From NCBI RefSeq assembly GCF_006539565.1, contig NZ_BJNG01000013.1:1-44039 (forward strand): DNA of 44,039 nucleotides. The letters run 5' to 3'. The notes below the pieces were generated by a model, which was not told where the DNA came from, ran no database searches, and saw only the letters and a list, made by a program, of their open reading frames with translations. Below, in pieces: positions 8,211 to 14,880 of the stretch (its first letter is position 1; each line of letters opens with the position of its first letter). Source of the DNA: Pseudonocardia hydrocarbonoxydans (GTDB taxonomy: Bacteria; Actinomycetota; Actinomycetes; Mycobacteriales; Pseudonocardiaceae). Both the position numbers and the translations under genes were made by a program.

Positions 8211-8516
8211 TCAGGCGAGCGGGTCGACCGGGAAGACGGCCGCGTCGGGGCCGGTCACGACCGTCTCCTGGTACCCGTCGCCGTCGGTGTCGATGTGCAC
8301 CTCGTCGGCCACCACGTCGCCGTCGACGTCCACGGCGGTCACGTCGACCCAGCCGTCGCCGTTCGTGTCGTACTCGGCCACGTCGGCGTAGCCGTCCCCG
8401 TCGACGTCGGTGCTGACGGTGTCGACCCAGCCGTCGCCGTCGGAATCGATGACGGCGGTCTCGGCGCAAAGGTCGCCGTCGGTGTCGACGAGGTCGACCG
8501 TGACGATGTCGCTCAT
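8211..8516 (-). CDS. Acidic DxDGDG calcium-binding-like repeat protein
   Basis: 101 residues made almost entirely of six calcium-loop repeats. DTDGD starts at residue 11, then DSDGDG at 24, DVDGDG at 37, DTNGDG at 50, DVDGD at 63 and DTDGDG at 76, an exact 13-residue period. The motif matches dockerin, EF-hand and thrombospondin-3-type loops, so Ca2+ binding is very likely. No signal peptide or membrane helix is visible, so it may stay in the cytoplasm or leave by an unusual route. The ATG at 8516 has GGGAGAA at a good distance; the longer frame to 8621 was rejected. It is followed upstream by the sortase gene on the same strand. Confidence 0.8.
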   Translation of the reverse strand: MSDIVTVDLVDTDGDLCAETAVIDSDGDGWVDTVSTDVDGDGYADVAEYDTNGDGWVDVTAVDVDGDVVADEVHIDTDGDGYQETVVTGPDAAVFPVDPLA

Positions 8517-8617
8517 GATGTTCTCCCTGGTCCGTGGGTGTGTGGGACCAGCCTGGCGTTCCGCGGAACGCGATCGCAGGGCGTCATCATGCCGATCACC
8601 GGTGGTGGCAGCACCCG

Positions 8618-9232
8618 TCACAGGCGGGTGGCGTGCACGACCAGGTTGTCGGTGTAGCTGCGCTCGCCGCGGTCGAAGTCACCGGCACAGGTGACGAGCC
8701 GGAGCACGTCGTCGCGGGTGGCGCCGAAGACCTCGAACGTCGGGAACTCGTCCTTCGGCACCTGCTCGACGCGGTCGACGGCGTACCGGGCCACGGACCC
8801 GTCGCCCGTCGCGACCTCGATCGCGTCGCCCGGGCTCAGGTCACGGAGCCGGTAGAAGACGGCGGGACCGTCGCGGGAGTCCACGTGCCCGAGGAGCACC
8901 GTCGGCCCGCGGCCGCCCGGCCGCCCGCCCTCCCGGAACCAGCCGGCCAGCGCGTAGTCCGCCGGCACCTCGGCCGAGCCGTCGGCGGCGAGGCCGAGGT
9001 GCAGAAGGTCGGAGCGCACCCCGATCGACGGGATCGCGACGGCCGCAGGCTCGGCCGGGGCGACGACCGGGGGCGGGGTGAGGGCCGTGGGGGCGGTCGT
9101 CACAGGGACCGCCGGGGGCGCGGCCGGAGCCGCCCCGCACCCGGCGACGAACACCAGGGCGGCTACGACGACGCCGCCCGGGAACCCACGGGTCCCCGGG
9201 CGGTCGCCGGCCCTCGGATCAGTCCTGCGCAC
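8618..9232 (-). CDS. Class F sortase, lipoprotein form
   Basis: 204 residues. The N-terminus has Arg residues, a hydrophobic helix and a lipobox VAGC (Cys 32), so it is probably lipid-anchored outside the membrane. A Pro/Ala linker precedes the sortase domain. Catalytic residues are visible: His 116 in LLGHVDS, Cys 182 in LVTCAG, Arg 191 in ERSYTDN. Class F sortases of actinobacteria attach or process surface proteins. The GTG start at 9232 overlaps the end of the CHRD gene by 14 nt, which suggests translational coupling, and the CHRD protein is the obvious candidate partner. Confidence 0.88.
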   Translation of the reverse strand: MRRTDPRAGDRPGTRGFPGGVVVAALVFVAGCGAAPAAPPAVPVTTAPTALTPPPVVAPAEPAAVAIPSIGVRSDLLHLGLAADGSAEVPADYALAGWFREGGRPGGRGPTVLLGHVDSRDGPAVFYRLRDLSPGDAIEVATGDGSVARYAVDRVEQVPKDEFPTFEVFGATRDDVLRLVTCAGDFDRGERSYTDNLVVHATRL

Positions 9233-9917
9233 GCCGCCGGGCCACCAGAGTGCCCACGCCCGCGGCACCGACGAGTGCGGCGGCACCGAGCGCGACCGGC
9301 GCCCAGTTCTCGCTCGCGGCGCCGCCGGCACCGGTGGCCACCCCGCCCATCGGCACGCTGGTCAGCTGGCCACGGACCGCGCCGGCGGTGAAGTTCGCGG
9401 TGTGCGAGTCGGTGAAGAAGCTCGACGGGTCGGCCTCGATCTGGGCGAGCGAGAAGCCCTCCCCGGTGTCGGTGCCCTCGGGCGCCACGCCGGTGGTGAA
9501 CGGTCCCTGCAGGCACCCCTCGCTGCGCAGGGCGCCGCTTCCGTCGTCCTCGGGGTTCGGGAACGCGATGCGCGGCGGGCCCGCCATCCCGGCCGTGCCC
9601 TCGTGGATGTGCGTCGCCGTGCGCGCCGGGCTCTCGTAGGGCGGCGTCACCCCGTTCAGGGTGATGTCGTAGCAGATGATCTCTTCGTCGCTGTTGATCC
9701 GGTAGTTGAAGGTGCCGGTGGCGCCCTCCTCACCGGGGGTGGCCACGCCGTCGGCATTCACGACCATGTCGGGTGTCGCCATCGCGGTGAACATGCTGGT
9801 GAACGAGCTGGGCTCGGGCACCTCGGTGTCCTGGGCGGAGGCGACGCCGGCGGACAGGGCGACAGAGACGGTGGTGATCGCGCTGAGGATCGCGATCCGA
9901 CGAACGGTGGGGCGCAT
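9219..9917 (-). CDS. CHRD-domain surface protein with C-terminal membrane anchor
   Basis: 232 residues. A signal peptide (cut near VASA-QD, residue 28) is followed by a CHRD (chordin-like) domain. Typical motifs are CYDITLNGV, ATHIHEGTAG, and SFFTDSHTANFTAGAVRGQL near the domain end. A C-terminal helix (PVALGAAALVGAAGVGTLVA) and RRR tail follow. The tail looks like a sortase sorting signal without LPXTG. The ATG at 9917 has GGAGGAA upstream. The start of the sortase gene overlaps its 3' end, so the two probably work together at the cell surface. Confidence 0.85.
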   Translation of the reverse strand: MRPTVRRIAILSAITTVSVALSAGVASAQDTEVPEPSSFTSMFTAMATPDMVVNADGVATPGEEGATGTFNYRINSDEEIICYDITLNGVTPPYESPARTATHIHEGTAGMAGPPRIAFPNPEDDGSGALRSEGCLQGPFTTGVAPEGTDTGEGFSLAQIEADPSSFFTDSHTANFTAGAVRGQLTSVPMGGVATGAGGAASENWAPVALGAAALVGAAGVGTLVARRRAQD

Positions 9918-10047
9918 GGAGACGGTTCCTCCCGGAGACGGCCCGGCGACTGGTTCATGCCGGTTCACCCGGTGCTACGCGGTGCGCCGCACCGGCGTTC
10001 AGACCGGCGGAGAACTTTCCGTGGAGGCGCGCCTACACTCACCCCGA

Positions 10048-10124
10048 CGGGGTGTGGCGCAGCTTGGTAGCGCACTCGCTTTGGGAGCGAGGGGCCGTGG
10101 GTTCAAATCCCGCCACCCCGACCA
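10048..10124 (+). tRNA. tRNA-Pro (UGG), integration site of the element
   Basis: The acceptor stem CGGGGTG pairs with CACCCCG, followed by discriminator A and an encoded CCA. The anticodon stem CTCGC/GCGAG encloses TTTGGGA, giving anticodon TGG. The 3' half, from 10080 on, is duplicated at 18697-18750. The tRNA is intact because the element brings its own 3' end. Confidence 0.95.
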
Positions 10125-10133
10125 GGTCACAGG
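10080..10133 (+). repeat. attL: tRNA-Pro 3' end, 54-bp direct repeat
   Basis: From TTTGGGAGCGAG through the tRNA 3' end and GGTCACAGG, this is identical over 54 bp to 18697-18750. After one mismatch, another 13 bp match (10135-10147 with 18752-18764). Adjacent to the integrase gene, as expected for an attachment site. Confidence 0.93.
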
Positions 10134-10187
10134 CAAGATCGACGATCTTGCCGACCGGTTGACAGCGGTCGTTGACAGCAATGCGGG

Positions 10188-11330
10188 TCATCGGAGTCCG
10201 TCCGTGAGCTGGTCGTCGAGCAGGGCGAGCGCGGCACGCTGGTTGTCCAGCGAGACGTGCGCGTAGACGTTCATGGTCATCTCGATGGCGGAGTGGCCGA
10301 CGATCTCCATCACCACACGCGGACTGACGCCGAGCGCCAGCAGCAGGCTCACGCACGTGTGCCGCAGGTCGTGCAGCCGGACGCGACGCAGGCCGTGCCG
10401 CACGCACAGCGCGTGGAAGGTCCGGGTGAGCGTGCGCGGTTCGAGCGGCGTGCCCACCGACGACGTGAAGACGTACGGAGTGTCCTGCCAGTGCCGGGCG
10501 TCTGCCCGCTCTTTGCCCTGGCGCTCCCGGTGCTCGTCGAGGACCTGGACCAGGAAGGGCAGCAGCGGGACGGTCCGGCGAGACCGCTTGGTCTTGGTCG
10601 GCAGCTCCTGCAGCGCTCCGCCGGTGCGTTGCAGCCCGCGGGTGATCCGCACCGTGCCCTTGACCAGATCGACGTCCGACCAGTGCAGGCCGCACACCTC
10701 CGAGCGCCGCAGGCCGAGCAGGAGGACGGTCGCCCACAGCGCGTACAGGCGATGATCACGGGCCTTGCGGAGGAACTCCCGCGCCTCGTCGACGGTGAAC
10801 GGCTCGATCACGGTCACCTTCTCGGGCGTCTCGATGCGCACGCCGCGAGCGACGTTGCGCGTCACGAGGTCCTCCGCGAACGCGTGTTGCAGCGCGACCC
10901 GCAACGTGGAGTGCACCCACTGCACCATCCGCGGGCTCATCTCCGATCCGCGCATGTCGTCGACCATGATCCGGACGTCCCGGACGGTGAGCCGGCTCAG
11001 CTTCTTGGACCCGATGCGCGGCACGAGGTGCAGCCGGACGTTGTTCTCGTAGCCGGCCACGGTCTGCGGGCGCACGCGGTGCGCCATGTGGGCGAGCCAT
11101 TCGGCGAGGAACTGCTCGACCGTCAGCGTCGTCGAGCCGGCCGCCATGCCGTCGTTGTGGCGCTTCTGCAGCTCGGCCAGCTTCGCCGTGGCCTCCTTGC
11201 GCGTTCGTCCGTAGACGTAGCGTCGCTGCACCTTGTTGCCGACGGTCCGGACGTAGGCACCGGCGCACCAGCGGCCGTCCTTGCGCAGCCACACACTGCC
11301 CTCGCCGTTGGCGTTCGCCTTCCTCGTCAC
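10188..11330 (-). CDS. int: Tyrosine site-specific integrase
   Basis: 380 residues. An N-terminal arm-binding region (GEGSVWLRKDGRWCAGAYV) is followed by a SAM-like core-binding domain (VEQFLAEWLAHMAHRVRPQT) and the catalytic domain. Catalytic residues are visible: Arg in LLGLRRSEVCGL, H-x-x-R in LHDLRHTC, and His/Tyr in VGHSAIEMTMNVYAHV. It integrates and, with the excisionase, excises the element at the tRNA-Pro site 54 nt beyond its stop. GTG 11330 overlaps the excisionase stop (GTGA) and has GGAGGAGC upstream, so the longer frame to 11432 was rejected. Confidence 0.95.
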   Translation of the reverse strand: MTRKANANGEGSVWLRKDGRWCAGAYVRTVGNKVQRRYVYGRTRKEATAKLAELQKRHNDGMAAGSTTLTVEQFLAEWLAHMAHRVRPQTVAGYENNVRLHLVPRIGSKKLSRLTVRDVRIMVDDMRGSEMSPRMVQWVHSTLRVALQHAFAEDLVTRNVARGVRIETPEKVTVIEPFTVDEAREFLRKARDHRLYALWATVLLLGLRRSEVCGLHWSDVDLVKGTVRITRGLQRTGGALQELPTKTKRSRRTVPLLPFLVQVLDEHRERQGKERADARHWQDTPYVFTSSVGTPLEPRTLTRTFHALCVRHGLRRVRLHDLRHTCVSLLLALGVSPRVVMEIVGHSAIEMTMNVYAHVSLDNQRAALALLDDQLTDGLR

Positions 11331-11536
11331 GCGCTCCTCCGCTCGTCGAGCAGCCGGCGCATGAACGCGTGCACGGCGTCCTCGGGGACGCGGCGGAGAC
11401 GGCCGATCTTGACGGAGTCCAGCTCCCCGCACCGGATGAGGTCGAAGACCTTGCTCCGCCCGATGCGCAGCGCGTCGGCCGCTTCCTCGACGGTGAGGAG
11501 CAGGCGCAGCGGCGTGGTCGTGCGCGGTTCGGGCAT
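11327..11536 (-). CDS. xis: Excisionase, MerR-like HTH
   Basis: 69 residues forming one winged/MerR-type HTH of the excisionase family: LLTVEEAADALRIGRSKVFDLIRCGEL, then the basic wing VKIGRLRRVPEDAV. Such proteins bend att DNA and direct the integrase to excision. The ATG at 11536 overlaps the translocase stop by one base (TGATG), and its own stop overlaps the integrase GTG, so the three genes form one translationally coupled unit. Confidence 0.9.
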   Translation of the reverse strand: MPEPRTTTPLRLLLTVEEAADALRIGRSKVFDLIRCGELDSVKIGRLRRVPEDAVHAFMRRLLDERRSA

Positions 11537-12744
11537 CAGCTCTCCTTGGTGGCGGTGACGATCGCGTCCCAGTACTCGGAGTAGTCCGGCATCCACGGCG
11601 TGCGCAGGCGCCCCGCCTGGCCGGGCGCGTCGTACAGCGCGACGCCGGGCCGGCCGTTGCGCACGTGGTCCTCGGCGGCCGGGACGGACACGGCCGGGTG
11701 CAGCAGCCGGACCGCGTCGACGTTGTCGACGGGCAGCGAGACCCGGTAGGCGAACTGGCCGCGCAGCAGACCGCCGCCGACCTCGTTGGCCTCCGCCCGC
11801 TGCGGCAGCATGATCACGCGGATGCCGACCTTGCCGCCCTCGGCCGCGAGCCGGCGCGCGGCGACGGCCAGGCGCTCGCGCAGCTTGCGGTCCGCGCCGG
11901 CCATGCCGAGCAGGGCGAGCCATTCCTCGAGGACGACGAACAGCAGGGGCGTACCGGCGTCGAGCGGGAGCACGTCGGCGCGCTGCGGGATGCGCGCGAG
12001 TCGGCCGTCCAGCTCGGCCACCAGGGCGTCGAGCATCCGGGCGTGTGCGTCGACGTCGGCGCCCAGCGACTGCCACCGGGCGTGCCGCGAGCCGACGAAC
12101 GGACGGAGCAGCACCGACGACGGGTCGCAGCCGGCGATGAGCGCGTCCGGCGCGGCCGCGAGCTGCTGCAGAACCGCGTAGGACAGCCGCGACTTCCCCG
12201 ACCCGGTGCGGCCCTGCACGATCAGGTGCACGCGGTCGGCGAAGGAGATCGTGACCGGCTTGCCGAACTCGTCGGCGCCGAGCAGCACGGGCGCGGTCGC
12301 CGACGTCCCCGGCGGCCGGTACGGCAGCGGCATCGGGGTCGTCAGCGGGTCGCGGACGAGCAGTGCGACCCGCACCCAGCCGTGCCGGAAGGGGGTCACG
12401 CGGACCATTGGCACGCCCATGCCCTCGGCGAGCCGGTGGGCCTGGGCGCGGTAGTCGTCGACGACCTGGCCCGGCAGCATCCGGACGACGAGCGTCAGCG
12501 GCGGGCCGGCCTCGACCGCAACGAGCTGCGGGACCGACGTGTGCGGGATGCGCGCGGCCGTCACCGTGTGGTGGACGAGATGGGCGCCGTCGACGGTGTC
12601 GGTCCACTGCCACCCGAGGTAGCGCGCGTACTCGTCGAGCTCGCGGGCCTCGCGGCGACGGCGCCACCAGGCGACGGGTCCCCGACCCTGCTCCGGGACT
12701 GCGGATCGGGCGACAACGGCGGCCGTGTGCGGTTCCAGGCTCAT
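11536..12744 (-). CDS. FtsK/SpoIIIE-type DNA translocase (TraB/TraSA-like)
   Basis: 402 residues. Walker A is GRTGSGKS at about 178-185, Walker B is LLFVVLEEW near 269-275, and a RIIMLPQRAE-like sensor region (VGIRVIMLPQRAEANEVGGG) follows. AICE translocases of this kind pump double-stranded DNA through mycelial contacts, unlike relaxase-based conjugation. No membrane helix is evident in the N-terminal half, so membrane recruitment would need another route. The ATG at 12744 overlaps the preceding stop (ATGA). Confidence 0.9.
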   Translation of the reverse strand: MSLEPHTAAVVARSAVPEQGRGPVAWWRRRREARELDEYARYLGWQWTDTVDGAHLVHHTVTAARIPHTSVPQLVAVEAGPPLTLVVRMLPGQVVDDYRAQAHRLAEGMGVPMVRVTPFRHGWVRVALLVRDPLTTPMPLPYRPPGTSATAPVLLGADEFGKPVTISFADRVHLIVQGRTGSGKSRLSYAVLQQLAAAPDALIAGCDPSSVLLRPFVGSRHARWQSLGADVDAHARMLDALVAELDGRLARIPQRADVLPLDAGTPLLFVVLEEWLALLGMAGADRKLRERLAVAARRLAAEGGKVGIRVIMLPQRAEANEVGGGLLRGQFAYRVSLPVDNVDAVRLLHPAVSVPAAEDHVRNGRPGVALYDAPGQAGRLRTPWMPDYSEYWDAIVTATKES

Positions 12745-12905
12745 CGCTCCGCCCCGCTCTCGACCAGCTCTCCTAGCCAGACCCAGCCGCCGCAGTCGGG
12801 ACAGCCGGCCCGCACGAGCGCGGCGAACTCCGTCGCGGTCGTGCGGGCCGGCTCCCACACGTGTGGGCAGTCCTGGCACACCAGGACGGCCGCGCGCTCA
12901 GGCAT
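12741..12905 (-). CDS. Small zinc-ribbon protein of the element
   Basis: 54 residues. Two CxxC pairs (CQDC near residue 10, CPDC near residue 36) suggest a zinc ribbon. The frame is supported by ATGA overlap with the translocase gene and by an 8-nt overlap with the gene before it. Its role is unknown; small zinc proteins are common in AICE transfer operons. Confidence 0.6.
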   Translation of the reverse strand: MPERAAVLVCQDCPHVWEPARTTATEFAALVRAGCPDCGGWVWLGELVESGAER

Positions 12906-13326
12906 CGACTCTCTCCGCCCGGTGCCGGGCCAGCGCACGGAGCCTGGCGAGGGACAAGCGGTGCGTCTCATCGTCGAGCGGGAGGCTCAGGAAGCACGCC
13001 GTGTCGTTGAGGTCCGGGCCGCGCAGGTGCGCCCACACCGTGATGCGCACGCCGCCGACGAGGCCGCTGACCTCCAACCGGATGTAGTCCTCGCACTCCC
13101 GGCCGGCCGCAGCAGGTTCGGGAAGCGCGTCCGCCCAGGCGATCAGCGCGTCGACCCGGTCGCCGAGGCCGACCATCGACAGCTGCAGGCGGACGGCCAG
13201 CCGCTCGGGCCAGCAGGTAATCACCTGCACCGCCGCGATGTCGGGCAATTCGTCCAGTGGCAGTGCCAACAGCCCGGAGCCGATCTCGGCCATCGCCCGG
13301 GCCATGTCGGGGATGCGGTGCTCCAT
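12898..13326 (-). CDS. Hypothetical element protein, 142 aa
   Basis: 142 residues, soluble, no recognised family. The N-terminal half is helical (MARAMAEIGSGLLALPLDEL). The middle resembles a beta-sandwich or regulatory fold (YIRLEVSGLVGGVRITVWAH). The C-terminus is basic. Both ends overlap neighbouring genes (TGATG at the start), which supports the frame over the 292-residue open frame extending to 13776. Probably part of the transfer or maintenance operon. Confidence 0.6.
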   Translation of the reverse strand: MEHRIPDMARAMAEIGSGLLALPLDELPDIAAVQVITCWPERLAVRLQLSMVGLGDRVDALIAWADALPEPAAAGRECEDYIRLEVSGLVGGVRITVWAHLRGPDLNDTACFLSLPLDDETHRLSLARLRALARHRAERVDA

Positions 13327-13724
13327 CACGCCGCCCCCTCGGTCGCGCGCGGCTTGGGCGCCTGGCCGGTCGCGGCGGTGGAGCGGATCGCCCCGGCTCG
13401 GTACCAGACCTGCACGCCAGTCACCTGGCCCTCGCGGTTCTTGCGCTCCATCACCCCGACCTCGAAGTCCAATAGCTCGACCGGCGTGCCGGGGGCGAGC
13501 CCCTCCCCCGGGTCCTTCTCGCTCGTGACGCCGACGTTGATCAGCTCGCGCTGCGGGCGCCCGAACGCGCGGAACTCCGCCGCGAGCTGGGCGACCCACT
13601 TGGGCGTGCCGTCCTTGGCCGTCTCCTGTCGATAGGGGTCCCCGAACGCCGTCTTCGGCTCGACGCCGAGCAGCAGGACGGAGCTGAACGTGCGGGTCTG
13701 GTCGACCTTGAAGTTCTGGATCAC
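13326..13724 (-). CDS. Hypothetical element protein, possibly ssDNA-binding
   Basis: 132 residues and the first gene of the minus-strand operon. It begins IQNFKVDQTRTFSSVLLLG. The region GTPVELLDFEVGVMERKN and VTGVQVWYRAGAIR is beta-rich and could be an OB-like fold, which would suit an accessory of rolling-circle replication; this is inference. GTG 13724 has AAGGAG at a good distance. Its promoter must lie in the dyad-rich region upstream, shared with the divergent XRE regulator. Confidence 0.6.
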   Translation of the reverse strand: MIQNFKVDQTRTFSSVLLLGVEPKTAFGDPYRQETAKDGTPKWVAQLAAEFRAFGRPQRELINVGVTSEKDPGEGLAPGTPVELLDFEVGVMERKNREGQVTGVQVWYRAGAIRSTAATGQAPKPRATEGAA

Positions 13725-13758
13725 GGTAACTGCACTCCTTGACGAGTGAGACTTCTCT

Positions 13759-13875
13759 GTCCTCGACCGAGGACATCTACGTCCGTAGCGTGGAGGACGT
13801 ACACGTCCCCTGTCAAGGACAAGTCAGACCTCTAGCTGCGGACGGTAGCGTCCGGCTCGCAGGACACGACCGTCC
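13759..13875. promoter_or_regulatory. Operator array: repeated GGAC-N6-GTCC dyads
   Basis: Four GGAC-N6-GTCC dyads occur at 13771-13784, 13795-13808, 13840-13853 and 13862-13875, spaced 24, 45 and 22 bp. A longer dyad overlaps the first (TGTCCTCG and CGAGGACA, 13758-13775), and an extra half site GGAC sits at 13817. The array fills the space between the mobility operon (minus) and the XRE regulator (plus). The regulator is the obvious binder, in cooperative fashion along one DNA face. The last copy sits only 14 nt before the regulator start. Confidence 0.75.
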
Positions 13876-13888
13876 CCCTGCTCAATGG

Positions 13889-14512
13889 ATGAACAACATG
13901 GAGATGAACGAAGTCATCCGGCACCGTCGCAGCGAACTGGGCATGTCCCAGGGCGACCTGGCCGCCAAGGTCGGCGTGGACCGTCGACAGATCCGCCGCT
14001 ACGAAGCCGGCGAGACACAGCCGACGCTGTCGGTCGCGAAGACCATCGCCCGAGCCCTCGGCATCTCGATCGACGAGCTGGCCGGCGACGAGACACACCG
14101 CATCGACCTCACCGGCGACTGGTGGGCGTGCTGGCAGTCCTGGAAGGACGGCGTGGAGGTGCTCAACCCCCACGAGATCCGCATGAGCCAGCGCGGCGAC
14201 ACCGTCGAGTTTGTCGCCGTCACCCGCGGCACCCCCGTCGAGGGCGGCGGCTACACGTGGCAGGGCGAGATGCGCGTGTGGGACAACGAGGTCCTCATGG
14301 GCTGGTATGTCGCGAACGAGGGCGCCATCCGCTCGAAGGGCACGGTGTATTTCACCCTCCACCAGCACGGTGTTAACGCTGTGGGTCGCTGGGTCGGACT
14401 CAGCTACGACGGGCCGATCATCACCGGGTGGGGAGCCCTCGCGAAGACCAAGGATGAGGTCGTGGCCCTCATGGACAAGCTGCGGAGCGACGAGAAAGCG
14501 AGTGCGTCATGA
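13889..14512 (+). CDS. XRE-family regulator with C-terminal sensor-like domain
   Basis: 207 residues. The N-terminal Cro/CI-type HTH (about 9-63) contains MSQGDLAAKVGVDRRQIRRY and ETQPTLSVAKTIARALGI. The C-terminal 130 residues are beta-rich with many Trp and Gly (LTGDWWACWQSWKDG; YTWQGEMRVWDNEVLMGWYV), likely a ligand or protein sensor. It is probably the master switch of the element, holding the mobility operon off through the dyad array just upstream. ATG 13889 is the first in-frame start after the operators. ATG 13898 and 13904 are alternatives. Confidence 0.85.
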   Translation: MNNMEMNEVIRHRRSELGMSQGDLAAKVGVDRRQIRRYEAGETQPTLSVAKTIARALGISIDELAGDETHRIDLTGDWWACWQSWKDGVEVLNPHEIRMSQRGDTVEFVAVTRGTPVEGGGYTWQGEMRVWDNEVLMGWYVANEGAIRSKGTVYFTLHQHGVNAVGRWVGLSYDGPIITGWGALAKTKDEVVALMDKLRSDEKASAS

Positions 14513-14868
14513 CCGAGCCGGCCCCTGAGCAGTTGGAGTGCGTCGAGGTCGTCATCACGGCCGAGAGCGCGGAGTGGTTGGCCGAGTTCACACGATCGCT
14601 CGTACAGGAGCGCTTAGTGGCATGTGGGCATAACATCGAGCGAATCCGGGCGATCTACCGATGGGATGGAGAGGTGCACGACGAGGCGCAGGCGAGGGTG
14701 GGACTACACACTCGCGCGAGCCTTGTCCCCGAGATCGTTGCACGAGCCGACCGCAGCCATCCCGACGACGTTCCCTGCGTCATCGCGTTGCCGATTACAT
14801 CTGGTCACCGCGACTATATCACCTGGGTTTACGAACAGACTGCAGCCAGCCATACTAGAACAGAATAA
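14509..14868 (+). CDS. cutA: CutA1-family protein
   Basis: 119 residues matching CutA1. VEVVITAESAEWLAEFTRSLV is followed by QERLVACGHNIERIRAIYRW and the C-terminal HPDDVPCVIALPITSGHRDY, then a helix with W. CutA forms stable trimers and was named for divalent-cation tolerance, though its biochemical role is still unclear. The start overlaps the XRE stop (ATGA), so the two are translated together. That link suggests it serves the regulator, for example as a signal-transduction trimer like PII, rather than metal tolerance; this is inference. Confidence 0.85.
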   Translation: MTEPAPEQLECVEVVITAESAEWLAEFTRSLVQERLVACGHNIERIRAIYRWDGEVHDEAQARVGLHTRASLVPEIVARADRSHPDDVPCVIALPITSGHRDYITWVYEQTAASHTRTE

Positions 14869-14880
14869 GGAAAGCTGCAC

